From positions 1-17,519 of the forward strand of contig JBFHKO010000030.1 in assembly GCA_041595355.1 (NCBI GenBank): a DNA stretch of 17,519 bases. Direction: 5' to 3'. A program made the translations under genes and the position numbers. The notes under the pieces are model-generated. The model saw only the letters and a program-made list of their open reading frames with translations. It was not told where the DNA came from and did not search any database. Below, one piece after another: positions 5,437 through 13,072 of this stretch. The DNA is from JBFHKO01 sp041595355. GTDB lineage: Bacteria > Pseudomonadota > Gammaproteobacteria > Enterobacterales > Aeromonadaceae. Numbering within the stretch: the first letter of the stretch is position 1; each line of letters starts with the position of its first letter.

Positions 5437-7341
5437 ATGACCTGGTCCGCGACCGATGCACTCAAGGTATACAACCTGCCCTACTGGGGCGCTGGCTTTT
5501 TTCATCTCGACGCCCAGGGGCGGGTCGTGGCCACCCCGGATCGCAACCGGCCAGATTGTCGCATCGTGCTGGTCGAGATCATCGAGCAGCTGCGCCAGCA
5601 GGGCTATGCGGCGCCGGTGCTGCTGCGCTTTCCCGATATCATCAAGAGCCGGGTGGATGCCCTGTTCGACGCCTTTCAGCAGGCCATCGAAAATTACGGC
5701 TATGCGGGCAGCTATCAGTGCGTTTACCCCATCAAGGTGAATCAGCAGAACCAGGTCATCGAGTCCATTGCCCGGGCCTTCGGTGACAAGCCTCGCCTGG
5801 GTCTTGAGGCGGGCTCCAAGCCGGAACTGCTGGCCGTGCTCTCCCAGCATCATGCCGAGGGCTCGGTGATCGTCTGCAACGGCTACAAGGACCGAGAATA
5901 TGTCCGCCATGCCCTGCTCGGCGGTTTGATGGGGCACAAGGTCTACATCGTGGTGGAGAAGCCCTCCGAAGTGGAGCTGGTGCTGGAAGAAGCGGCCCGG
6001 CTGCATGTGGTGCCGCGCATCGGCGTCCGTGCCCGGCTGGCCTCTCAGGGGGCCGGCAAGTGGCAGGCCAGTGGCGGCAACAAATCCAAGTTCGGTCTCA
6101 GCGCCGCCCAGATCCTGAATCTGGTCACGCGCCTGCAGGCGGCGGGCAAACTGGATTGGTTGCAGCTGGTGCACTTTCACCTCGGCTCCCAGATCGCCAA
6201 TATCCGGGATATTCAGGGTGGCATCCGGGAGTGTGGCCGCTTCTACGCCGAGTTGCGGCGCCTGGGGGCGCCCATCGATGTGGTGGATGTCGGCGGCGGC
6301 CTGGGGGTGGATTACGAGGGCAGCCGCTCCCAGAGTCACTGCTCGGCCAACTACAGTCTCAAGGAATATGCCAACAACGTGGTCTGGGGCATCGGCGATG
6401 TCTGTCGGGAGTTCGATCTGCCGCACCCGACCATCATCAGCGAGTCGGGGCGAGCCATCACCGCTCACCATGCCATGCTGGTATCCAACGTCATCGGCGT
6501 GGAGGGTGTCGAGGAGCAGGCCATGAATCCGCCCGAGGAGACGGCGCCGCTGCTGCTGCAAAACATGTGGCAAGGCTGGCTCGATCTGCATGACGAGGAT
6601 CCGGGGCTACTGGAACTCTTCCACGACTCTGTGGCCGACTTGGCGGATGTGCATGCCCAGTACACCATGGGACTGCTGACCCTCAACGAGCGGGCCTGGG
6701 CCGAGGAGTTGCACCTCAACCTCTGCCTGCAGGTCAAACGGCTGCTCAATCCGGTCAACCGCCAGCATAGGGCGATGCTGGATGAGCTGAACGAAACGCT
6801 GGCCGACAAGTGCTTCGTCAACTTCTCCCTGTTCCAGTCGCTGCCGGATGCCTGGGGCATCGATCAGATCTTCCCGGTGATGCCCCTGAGCGGCCTGGAT
6901 CGGCCGCCCCTGCGCCGCGGCGTGGTGATGGACATCACCTGCGATTCGGATGGCATGATCGATCAATATGTCGATGGGGTGGGGGTGGAAACAACGCTGC
7001 CGATGCCTGATTTCGGACCCGACGAGACCTGTTACATGGGCTTCTTTCTGGTGGGGGCCTATCAGGAGATCCTGGGGGATCTGCATAACCTGTTTGGCGA
7101 TACCCACAGTGCCGACATCAGCCTGGACGCCGACGGCAAGCCGGTCATCAGCCACATCACCCGTGGTGATACGGTGGAAAACCTGCTGCGCTACGTCAAC
7201 ATCGATCCGGATCGCATTCGCCACAATTACCAGCAACTGGCGGATCTGCCCTCTCTGGACGAGGCCACCCGCACGGCCCTGCTGCAGGATCTGGATGCCG
7301 GTCTGCAGGGCTATGCCTACCTGGAGGAGGGGGAGGGCTGA
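5437..7341 (+). CDS. speA: Biosynthetic arginine decarboxylase
   Basis: The protein has 634 residues, the family length. SpeA removes CO2 from arginine to give agmatine, the first step of the arginine-to-putrescine route, using PLP. The alanine-racemase-like barrel carries the PLP lysine in YPIKVNQQ (Lys100), the phosphate-binding DVGGGLGVDYEG (about 282-293) and HFHLGSQ. The C-terminal part has the active-site Cys502 in DITCDSDG. NGYKDREYVR, ERAWAEEL and FFLVGAYQEILGDLHNLFGDT also match the family. ATG 5437 has only a GAGG 11 bases upstream. In many gammaproteobacteria speA is followed by speB (agmatinase); here it is not, so agmatine must be handled by genes elsewhere. Confidence 0.97.
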   Translation: MTWSATDALKVYNLPYWGAGFFHLDAQGRVVATPDRNRPDCRIVLVEIIEQLRQQGYAAPVLLRFPDIIKSRVDALFDAFQQAIENYGYAGSYQCVYPIKVNQQNQVIESIARAFGDKPRLGLEAGSKPELLAVLSQHHAEGSVIVCNGYKDREYVRHALLGGLMGHKVYIVVEKPSEVELVLEEAARLHVVPRIGVRARLASQGAGKWQASGGNKSKFGLSAAQILNLVTRLQAAGKLDWLQLVHFHLGSQIANIRDIQGGIRECGRFYAELRRLGAPIDVVDVGGGLGVDYEGSRSQSHCSANYSLKEYANNVVWGIGDVCREFDLPHPTIISESGRAITAHHAMLVSNVIGVEGVEEQAMNPPEETAPLLLQNMWQGWLDLHDEDPGLLELFHDSVADLADVHAQYTMGLLTLNERAWAEELHLNLCLQVKRLLNPVNRQHRAMLDELNETLADKCFVNFSLFQSLPDAWGIDQIFPVMPLSGLDRPPLRRGVVMDITCDSDGMIDQYVDGVGVETTLPMPDFGPDETCYMGFFLVGAYQEILGDLHNLFGDTHSADISLDADGKPVISHITRGDTVENLLRYVNIDPDRIRHNYQQLADLPSLDEATRTALLQDLDAGLQGYAYLEEGEG

Positions 7342-7350
7342 GCGCCCAAT

Positions 7351-7370
7351 GGCCGGCGGCATCGCCGGCC
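7351..7370. repeat. Perfect hairpin just after speA
   Basis: GGCCGGCG (7351-7358) and CGCCGGCC (7363-7370) pair perfectly around GCAT, 10 bases after the speA stop. There is no T-run, so it may stabilise the mRNA 3' end or act with a Rho-type terminator. Confidence 0.5.
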
Positions 7371-7400
7371 CGGCTCTCCTGCAGATCTCTCGCAAACAAA

Positions 7401-7432
7401 AAAAACCCGGTTGGCACAAGGCTGACCGGGTA
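7401..7432 (-). terminator. Minus-strand intrinsic terminator in the speA-fadE gap
   Basis: On the minus strand, ACCCGGT (7431-7425) pairs with ACCGGGT across a 13-base loop and runs into eight T reading toward lower coordinates (about 7405-7398). The plus strand has no T-run after the stem. Both flanking genes are on the plus strand, so this ends a minus-strand non-coding transcript, or less likely is a chance structure. Confidence 0.7.
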
Positions 7433-7487
7433 AAGACTTAATGCTTAATTGCAGTGGCATAGATATAGAGTCCACTCCCGCCAAATA
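7401..7487 (-). ncRNA. Candidate small RNA antisense to the speA-fadE gap
   Basis: A minus-strand RNA of about 75-90 nt is inferred from the terminator at 7401-7432. It would contain GGCGGGAGUGGA, a hairpin AGUGG/CCACU (7476-7472 with 7457-7453), a linker with the repeat AAUUAAGCAUUAAG, and the terminator hairpin. The 5' end is uncertain: CTATTT at about 7489-7484 is a possible -10, but no good -35 is seen. I do not recognise the family: it does not match Spot 42, RyhB, GcvB, ArcZ, FnrS or CyaR as I know them. It contains no stop-terminated ORF of its own. Confidence 0.45.
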
Positions 7488-7536
7488 GTTCAGCCTGTCT
7501 GCAAAAAAATCGATTTTCGCCGTGCGGCCGGCCGCC

Positions 7537-7564
7537 TTGACAGCCGGGGTGAGGCAACTAGGGT
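7537..7564 (+). promoter_or_regulatory. Candidate sigma-70 promoter of fadE
   Basis: A perfect TTGACA (7537-7542) and TAGGGT (7559-7564) are separated by 16 bases. Transcription would start near 7571, giving a leader of about 175 bases before the fadE start at 7746. The leader holds no gene that I can support. No FadR-type operator is evident. Confidence 0.55.
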
Positions 7565-7745
7565 TTAAGCAGGCGTTGTCAATTGTGCACCTTCGGTGTC
7601 CGCGGAGCTGCTCGCGTCGCCCCGGCCAGGCTGGCATTCTCTCCTTCGTTATTTCCGTCTGCATCCAGCCTGACCCCGTTGGGGTGGCCCGCCGGCACCG
7701 TTGTCGGTTGGCTGTTCCGCACTCTGCTACTTATGGAGGCTGGTC

Positions 7746-10058
7746 ATGGGATGGATTCTGCTCTTGCTGCTGCTCGCGCTGCTGGTCGGTGGTGCCGTTA
7801 TTCTGAGGCGCAGTGATTGGCGTCGCCGCTGGGTGACCGCGCCCCTGTTTCGCCACTTCAAGCGCATCCTGCCACCACTGTCGCGTACCGAGCAGGAGGC
7901 GATGGCTGCCGGTAGCGTATGGTGGGATGGCGAGCTGTTCAGTGGACGGCCCGATTGGTCCCGTCTGCTCGCCTATCCCAAGCCGGCGTTGACCGCCGAG
8001 GAACAGGCATTCATCGACGACAAGGTGTCGCGGCTGCTGGACATGGTCAGCGACTTCGACTGCATCACGGGCGCCAAGGATCTGTCCCCCGAGGTCTGGG
8101 ACTATTTGCGTACCCAGGGTTTCTTTGCGCTCATCATCCCGACGCGCTACGGCGGCCTGGGGTTCTCCAGCCTGGCCAACTCCACCATAGTGGCGCGCAT
8201 CGCCAGCCGCAGCCTGAGTGCCGCGGTCACCGTCATGGTACCCAACTCCCTCGGCCCTGCCGAGCTGTTGTTGCACTATGGCACCGAGGCGCAAAAGGAC
8301 GACTGGCTGCCCAGGCTGGCATCGGGTGAGGCCATTCCCTGTTTTGCCCTCACCGGGCTGGAGGCCGGCTCGGATGCCGGTGCCATGTCGGATCAGGGCA
8401 TCGTGTGCCGGGGCGAATGGCAGGGGGAGAGCATCATCGGCATCCGCCTCAATTGGGACAAGCGCTACATCACCCTGGCCCCTTGCGCCACCGTGCTGGG
8501 ACTGGCCTTCAAACTCTCCGATCCCGATCATCTGATGGGCGAGCAGACCGATTACGGCATCACCTGTGCGCTGATCCCCACTGACCTGGCGGGCGTGGAG
8601 ACGGGCGTGCGCCACTACCCCATGGGGCAGGCATTTCTCAATGGTCCCACCCGCGGCACGGATGTCTTCATCCCCCTGGATTGGATCATCGGCGGCTGGG
8701 CCTATGCCGGCAAGGGATGGGGCATGCTGGTGGAATCGCTCTCGGCCGGGCGGGGCATCTCGCTGCCGGCACTGGGAACGGCCTGTGGTCACCTGGCGAC
8801 CCTGACCACCAGTGCCTATGCCACGGTGCGTCGCCAGTTCGGTTTGCCCATCGGGCGCTTCGAGGGCGTGCAGGAGGCCCTGGCGCGCATCGCCGGCCTC
8901 ACCTACCAGATGGAGGCGGCGCGCAGATTGACCACCACCGGCCTGGATATGGGCGAGCGGCCCGGCATCATCACCGCCATTGCCAAGTACCATATGACCG
9001 AGCTGGCGCGCCAGGTCCTGAACGATGCCATGGATGTGCATGCCGGGCGGGGCCTGCAATGGGGGCCCCACAACTACCTGGCCTTCCATTACACCGGCAT
9101 TCCCATTGCCATCACGGTGGAGGGGGCCAACATACTGACGCGTAACCTGATGATCTTCGGTCAGGGGGCGATCCGTTGTCATCCCTTCGTGCTGGCCGAG
9201 CTGGAGGCCGCCGGCGAGACCGATGAGGAGCAGGCCGTCAGCCGTTTCGATGGCCTGCTGCTGCGCCACATGGCCTTTACCGGTCGCAACCTGTTGCTGG
9301 CGCTGGGCTCGGGGCTGACCCTGGGCCGGCTCGAGCGCACACCGGTTTCGGGAGCCAGCGCCGGCTATTATCGACAACTGACCCGCATGAGCCGGGCGCT
9401 GGCCCTCTGCAGCGACGTGGCCATGCTGACCCTGGGTGGCAGTCTGAAACGCCGGGAGATGCTGTCGGCCCGCCTGGGGGATGTGCTGAGCCAGCTCTAT
9501 CTGGCCTCGGCGACGCTGAAGATGTTCGAGGATGAGGGCCGTCCGGCCGCGGAACTGCCGCTGCTGCATTATGCGCTGCAGCGGGCGCTGGCGCAGATAG
9601 GCGCTGCCTTGCAGGGGGTGTTCGACAATCTGCCGAACCGCCTGCTGGGCTGGTGGCTGGCGCGGCTTATCTTTCCGCTGGGCATGCATTATCGCGGCGC
9701 AAGAGACCGGGTGCAGCAGCAGATCTGCCGTGACATCATGCAACCCGGGGCCATGCGCGAGCGCCTGACCCAGCTTTGCTATTGGCGCCCGGAGGACTCG
9801 GATGCCGTGGGTCAGGTCGAGCTGGCCTTTCGCGCCCTGGTGGCTACCCAGCCCCTCGAGGAGCGGTTGCAGCAGGCGCAAAAGGCCGGTCAGCTGCCTG
9901 CCCATGCCAGCCTGTCCAGCGTGCTGGAGCAGGCGGAGGCCCAGGCGATACTGACGCCCGCCGAAGCCGAGCAGCTGCGTCAGGCGGAGCGGATGCGCAT
10001 CGCTGCGTTGCAGGTGGACGAGTTTGCCCCTGGCGAGCTGGAGCGTCTGGGCCAATGA
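7746..10058 (+). CDS. fadE: Acyl-CoA dehydrogenase FadE
   Basis: The protein has 770 residues. ATG 7746 follows GGAGG (7735-7739) and gives a hydrophobic N-terminus. FadE performs the first step of beta-oxidation, FAD-dependent dehydrogenation of acyl-CoA to trans-2-enoyl-CoA. One N-terminal membrane segment (about 3-20, Leu-rich) precedes the soluble part. Close matches to E. coli FadE run throughout: LSRTEQEAMAAG, YGGLGFSS, VPNSLGPAELLLHYGT, CFALTGLEAGSDAGA, WDKRYITLAPCATVLGLAFKL and TVEGANILTRNLMIFGQGAIRCHP. The C-terminal extension typical of bacterial FadE (LGGSLKRREMLSARLGDVLSQLYLASA) is present. It is about 40 residues shorter than the E. coli protein (about 814), with a shorter membrane anchor and no basic C-terminal tail. 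It is a single gene with its own promoter. Confidence 0.95.
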   Translation: MGWILLLLLLALLVGGAVILRRSDWRRRWVTAPLFRHFKRILPPLSRTEQEAMAAGSVWWDGELFSGRPDWSRLLAYPKPALTAEEQAFIDDKVSRLLDMVSDFDCITGAKDLSPEVWDYLRTQGFFALIIPTRYGGLGFSSLANSTIVARIASRSLSAAVTVMVPNSLGPAELLLHYGTEAQKDDWLPRLASGEAIPCFALTGLEAGSDAGAMSDQGIVCRGEWQGESIIGIRLNWDKRYITLAPCATVLGLAFKLSDPDHLMGEQTDYGITCALIPTDLAGVETGVRHYPMGQAFLNGPTRGTDVFIPLDWIIGGWAYAGKGWGMLVESLSAGRGISLPALGTACGHLATLTTSAYATVRRQFGLPIGRFEGVQEALARIAGLTYQMEAARRLTTTGLDMGERPGIITAIAKYHMTELARQVLNDAMDVHAGRGLQWGPHNYLAFHYTGIPIAITVEGANILTRNLMIFGQGAIRCHPFVLAELEAAGETDEEQAVSRFDGLLLRHMAFTGRNLLLALGSGLTLGRLERTPVSGASAGYYRQLTRMSRALALCSDVAMLTLGGSLKRREMLSARLGDVLSQLYLASATLKMFEDEGRPAAELPLLHYALQRALAQIGAALQGVFDNLPNRLLGWWLARLIFPLGMHYRGARDRVQQQICRDIMQPGAMRERLTQLCYWRPEDSDAVGQVELAFRALVATQPLEERLQQAQKAGQLPAHASLSSVLEQAEAQAILTPAEAEQLRQAERMRIAALQVDEFAPGELERLGQ

Positions 10059-10082
10059 GTGCTGGCGGGCGGATAAATCATT

Positions 10083-10112
10083 TTGCGTTGATGATGTGAC
10101 CCCGTGTAGGCT
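10083..10112 (+). promoter_or_regulatory. Candidate promoter of the lysozyme-inhibitor gene
   Basis: TTGCGT (10083-10088) and TAGGCT (10107-10112) are separated by 18 bases and lie about 40 bases upstream of the ATG at 10150. Match to sigma-70 consensus is moderate. There is no fadE terminator before it, so read-through from fadE is possible. Confidence 0.4.
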
Positions 10113-10149
10113 AGCGTCCGTCTGCCTGTCTCATATTGGAGTGCGTTGC

Positions 10150-10842
10150 ATGGGTGTTGTTTCGGTCAAGGGAGTGTCACTGTCAGGGTGGCTGATGCTG
10201 TGGGCGGGCTCGGCAGCCCTGGCGGCCATGCCGGATACGGCCTCGAGCGCAGTCGCTACTGCCGGTGAGGATGGCGGCATCGCCATTGCCGCCGCGCCAT
10301 CAACGGCCGGGGTGCGGCTCGCACCGTTGGATTGCCGTCAGGCGGGGGAAGATGCCATCCTGAGCCGCCTATGCAAGCGTGCGCCATTGCAGGCGCTGGA
10401 TACCGAGCTGCGTGAGCTCTATGCGGGCCTGCCTGCCCAGGCGCAGCCGGCCGATGTGGATGTGGCCGGGGAGCTGGCGGCCTGGCAGGTCCAACGCGAT
10501 GCCTGTGCCGAGGTCGCCGACATCAGCGTGTGCATCGAGATGCGTTACCTTGAGCAGATTTCACGGCTGCAGGCCCAGTTTGCCCTGGTACCCAGCGAGG
10601 GCCCCATCGACTATGCCTGCGAGCAACCCGCCTTGCCGCTGCGGGTGACCTTCTTCGCGACGCCACTGCCAGCGGTGGCCGTGCGCCTGGATGGCGAAAC
10701 CCGGCTGGCGTACCTGCATCCGGACGGCGGTGGCATCCACTATGTCGGTCCGGGCCTCGGTTTCACCGAGCAACGCGCCGCGGCCCAGATCCAGTGGGAG
10801 CAGCGTCAGTTGAGCTGTCGCCAGCAGGCGCCCGCGGGCTGA
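10150..10842 (+). CDS. Secreted LprI/MliC-type lysozyme inhibitor
   Basis: The protein has 230 residues, starting at ATG 10150 with GGAG at 10137-10140. A signal peptide (about 1-26) has a hydrophobic core SGWLMLWAGSAALA and a likely cut after ALA; there is no lipobox Cys. Residues about 58-140 look like an LprI N-terminal (DUF1311) domain: Cys-rich, with DCRQAG, LSRLC, LDTELRELYAGL, LAAWQVQRDACAEV and CIEMRYLEQI. Residues about 155-226 look like an MliC domain (YACEQ, LRVTFFATPLPAVAVRLDGE, YVGPGLGF, LSCRQ). Both domain types inhibit c-type lysozyme in the periplasm. The usual Ser and Lys of the MliC inhibitory loop (SGS.RY and FW.KG) appear replaced (DGGGIHY, GFTEQ), so inhibitory activity or specificity is uncertain. 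Confidence 0.75.
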   Translation: MGVVSVKGVSLSGWLMLWAGSAALAAMPDTASSAVATAGEDGGIAIAAAPSTAGVRLAPLDCRQAGEDAILSRLCKRAPLQALDTELRELYAGLPAQAQPADVDVAGELAAWQVQRDACAEVADISVCIEMRYLEQISRLQAQFALVPSEGPIDYACEQPALPLRVTFFATPLPAVAVRLDGETRLAYLHPDGGGIHYVGPGLGFTEQRAAAQIQWEQRQLSCRQQAPAG

Positions 10843-10882
10843 CGATGGACCTTCGGGGCCCTGCTCACCGATGTCCGTTGCC

Positions 10883-10915
10883 AGAGGCTGCTCAGGAGGC
10901 AGCCTCTCGTTTTTT
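10883..10915 (+). terminator. Intrinsic terminator after the lysozyme-inhibitor gene
   Basis: AGAGGCTGC (10883-10891) pairs with GCAGCCTCT (10899-10907) around a 7-base loop, then CG and six T (10910-10915). Confidence 0.88.
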
Positions 10916-10924
10916 CGGCTCCGG

Positions 10925-10957
10925 GGCGCTGGCGCATCGGCGGTGATGCGCAGCGCC
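10925..10957. repeat. Long inverted repeat upstream of the aldo/keto reductase gene
   Basis: GGCGCT (10925-10930), one bulged G, and GCGCATC (10932-10938) pair with GATGCGC (10945-10951) and AGCGCC (10952-10957): 13 pairs around a 6-base loop. There is no T-run. A possible -10 TACACT (10958-10963) abuts it. It may be an operator or an mRNA hairpin. Confidence 0.5.
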
Positions 10958-10996
10958 TACACTTAAGCGGAGTCGCTTGGGCAAAGGAGGCAAGCC

Positions 10997-11971
10997 ATGG
11001 TCGATATTCCACTGCAACAGCTGCTGCCGGGGGTCAGTCGTTTGGGCCTGGGGTGCATGGGGTTCGGCGGCAGCTGGGATCAGCATCCCCTGTTCGATGA
11101 AGATGTGCGGCTGGCGGAGCTGGCCATCGAGACGGCGCTGGAGGTGGGGATCAACCTCTTCGATCATGCCGACATCTATGCCTGTGGCAAGGCCGAGGAG
11201 GCGTTTGGCTGCGTGCTAAAGCAGCGTCCCGGACTGCGGGACAAGATCTATTTGCAGAGCAAGTGCGGTATTCGCCCGGCGCTGCCGGGCCAGGGGCCGG
11301 GTCATTACGACTTTTCCCCCGCGCATATACAGGCCGCCGTGCAAGGCTCCCTCAAGCGACTGCATACCGAACATCTGGATGTGTTGTTGCTGCACCGGCC
11401 CGATCCCCTGCTGGAGCCGGAGCAGCTGGCCGAGACCTGGTCCCGGTTGCGGCAGGCTGATCTGGCGCGCCACCTGGGGGTGTCCAACATGAGCGCGTCC
11501 CAGATGCGATTTTTGCAGCAATACCTGCCCGAGGCGCTGGTCGCCAATCAGCTGGAGATGAGCCTGCATCACCGTGACTGGCTGGAAGCCGGGGTGACCG
11601 TCAACGATCGTCAGGGTCAGGGCGTGCTGCCACTGGATGGTCTGGTCGATTACTGCCGTCAGCAGCAGATCCAGCTGCAGGCCTGGGCACCGTTGGCCCA
11701 GGGGCGCTACAGTGGTGCGCCCCTGGCGCACAGCAGCGCGGCGGATCAGGCGACCTGTGCCCTGGTGGCGGAGTTGGCCGCGGTACACGGCATTAGCCGG
11801 GAGGCCCTGTTGCTGGCCTGGCTGATGCGCCACCCGGCGCGGATCCAGCCGCTGATCGGCAGCAGCAGTCCGCTGCGGATCCGCGCTTGTGCCGAGGCGC
11901 TGGGCGTGACTCTGTCGCACCAGGAGTGGTATGCGCTCTGGGTGACGGCTCGCGGACGGGCGCTGCCTTGA
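10997..11971 (+). CDS. Aldo/keto reductase, YdhF family
   Basis: The protein has 324 residues, starting at ATG 10997 with a near-perfect AAAGGAGG (10984-10991). It is a TIM-barrel NADPH-dependent oxidoreductase acting on aldehydes or ketones in the cytoplasm; the substrate cannot be told. The catalytic tetrad is complete: Asp56 and Tyr61 in FDHADIYACG, Lys89 in LQSKCGIR, and His133 in LLLHRPDPLLEPEQL. HADIY, SKCGI, GHYDFS, HLDVLLLHRPDPL, HLGVSNMSASQ and PLIGSSSPLRIR follow E. coli YdhF closely. It is about 25 residues longer than YdhF, partly in a loop at about 188-210. It is probably monocistronic. No terminator with a T-run follows it. Confidence 0.9.
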   Translation: MVDIPLQQLLPGVSRLGLGCMGFGGSWDQHPLFDEDVRLAELAIETALEVGINLFDHADIYACGKAEEAFGCVLKQRPGLRDKIYLQSKCGIRPALPGQGPGHYDFSPAHIQAAVQGSLKRLHTEHLDVLLLHRPDPLLEPEQLAETWSRLRQADLARHLGVSNMSASQMRFLQQYLPEALVANQLEMSLHHRDWLEAGVTVNDRQGQGVLPLDGLVDYCRQQQIQLQAWAPLAQGRYSGAPLAHSSAADQATCALVAELAAVHGISREALLLAWLMRHPARIQPLIGSSSPLRIRACAEALGVTLSHQEWYALWVTARGRALP

Positions 11972-12067
11972 GTGTCGAGGCCACGGGCGGGCCCTTTGTG
12001 GGTCTCCTGATGCCGCCGGCTTGATCTGTGACAAATATCGCCTTGTTCCCCGATGGCAGCATGGGTG

Positions 12068-12148
12068 CCGGTTGTATCGCATCTCAAGGGCGACAACCGG
12101 GAATCGTCCTGCTGGGGTGGATGCGAGTCGCCGGACCACCAGGACGAT
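12068..12148 (+). promoter_or_regulatory. Structured region upstream of the alpha-carbonic anhydrase gene
   Basis: Two hairpins lie in tandem. In the first, CCGGTTGT (12068-12075) pairs with ACAACCGG (12093-12100), extended inward by CGC/GCG. In the second, ATCGTCCTG (12103-12111) pairs with CAGGACGAT (12140-12148), extended by GTGG/CCAC. TCGCATC in the first loop (12077-12083) is exactly complementary to GATGCGA in the second loop (12120-12126), so a kissing-loop or alternative pairing is possible. Neither hairpin has a T-run. No gene is supported in 11972-12203, and no clear promoter is seen. Confidence 0.4.
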
Positions 12149-12203
12149 GAGATACCCATACTGCGACCGACGCTGGATGCGTCAGGTCAGGAGCATTATT
12201 ACA

Positions 12204-12944
12204 ATGAAACAGATCAACAAGGCGATAGCGGTGTGCTCTTTACTGGCCGGTTCGGTGGCCATGGCCCAGGAGGGGGTGCACTGGGGGTATGAAGGCAAGG
12301 CGAGCCCTGAGCACTGGGGGGAGCTGGCCCCGGAATTCGCGCTCTGCGGCAGCGGCAAGAGCCAGTCGCCCATCGATATCAGTGGTGGTTTCCAGGCCGA
12401 GTTGCCCGCGCTGCCTTTCGCGTATAAGGCCGGTGGCAACGAGATCCTCAACAACGGTCACACTGTGCAGGTCAACTATGCCGCCGGCAGTCAGATCCAG
12501 GTGGATGGTCAGCCGTTCCAGCTCAAGCAGTTCCATTTCCACGCCCCCAGCGAAAATCTCATCGACGGCAAGTCGTTCCCGCTGGAGATGCATCTGGTGC
12601 ATGCCGATGCCCAGGGTAACCTCAGCGTCATCGGTCTGATGTTCGAAGAGGGCGCGGCCAACCCGCTGCTCGCCTCCCTGTGGCAGGCCATGCCGGAGCA
12701 GGCCGGTGAGCACCAGGTGCTGAGCACGCCGGTGGATGTCTCGGCGCTGCTGCCGACCGATCAGCGCTATTACCGCTTCGCCGGCTCCCTGACCACGCCG
12801 CCCTGCTCCGAAGGGGTGCGCTGGCTGGTGCTCAAGCAGCCCATGACGGCGTCCAAGGAGCAGATAGCGCGCTTCGAGGCGGTGATGAAGCATCCCAACA
12901 ACCGCCCGGTACAGGCGCGCAATGCCCGGGTGCTGGTAAAGTAA
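12204..12944 (+). CDS. Alpha-class carbonic anhydrase, exported
   Basis: The protein has 246 residues. ATG 12204 is chosen because it starts a standard signal peptide (KQINKAIAVCSLLAGSVAMA, cut after AMA at about residue 21) and has GGAG upstream; the frame is open further upstream without a ribosome site. The enzyme interconverts CO2 and bicarbonate in the periplasm. All three zinc histidines are present: His111 and His113 in QFHFHAPSEN, and His130 in LEMHLVHAD. SQSPIDI, NNGHTVQV and SLTTPPCSEGVRWLV are further class signatures, and the latter carries the conserved Thr of the active site. Length fits bacterial alpha-CAs. It is monocistronic, closed by the terminator at 12958-12990. Confidence 0.95.
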   Translation: MKQINKAIAVCSLLAGSVAMAQEGVHWGYEGKASPEHWGELAPEFALCGSGKSQSPIDISGGFQAELPALPFAYKAGGNEILNNGHTVQVNYAAGSQIQVDGQPFQLKQFHFHAPSENLIDGKSFPLEMHLVHADAQGNLSVIGLMFEEGAANPLLASLWQAMPEQAGEHQVLSTPVDVSALLPTDQRYYRFAGSLTTPPCSEGVRWLVLKQPMTASKEQIARFEAVMKHPNNRPVQARNARVLVK

Positions 12945-12957
12945 GCCGTTTCCGGCT

Positions 12958-12990
12958 GGCGAGCCCGCCCCTCGCGGGCTCGCCATTTTT
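12958..12990 (+). terminator. Intrinsic terminator of the carbonic anhydrase gene
   Basis: GGCGAGCCCGC (12958-12968) and GCGGGCTCGCC (12974-12984) pair perfectly around CCCTC, followed by A and five T. Confidence 0.92.
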
Positions 12991-13015
12991 CACTCCCGCC
13001 TTTTCCTGCTAGGAT
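12987..13015 (+). promoter_or_regulatory. Candidate hrpA promoter
   Basis: TTTTCA (12987-12992) and TAGGAT (13010-13015) are 17 bases apart, with an extended -10 TGC before TAGGAT. The -35 overlaps the T-run of the preceding terminator. The leader to the hrpA start would be about 50 bases. Confidence 0.5.
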
Positions 13016-13072
13016 CCCTCCTTTGCCGCCCGGCTGCTTCCGGGTCCTGACTTTTTGCAGGGGAATTACGTC

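Noticed and set aside
4477..6591. Minus-strand open frame of about 700 codons opposite folE and speA
   Set aside because: It is a GC-rich shadow of two well-identified genes. Its product is rich in His, Gln, Leu and Arg and has no family signature.
7342..7400. Possible speA terminator
   Set aside because: The hairpin at 7351-7370 is perfect but is followed by CGGCTCTCC with no T-run on the plus strand, so it is listed only as a hairpin.
7731..10055. Minus-strand open frame of about 770 codons opposite fadE
   Set aside because: It mirrors fadE almost exactly, as expected of an antisense frame in high-GC DNA. No ribosome site or domain.
12021..12203. In-frame upstream extension of the carbonic anhydrase gene
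   Set aside because: The extension is Arg-rich, would bury the signal peptide, and has no ribosome site. The start at 12204 explains the export signal.
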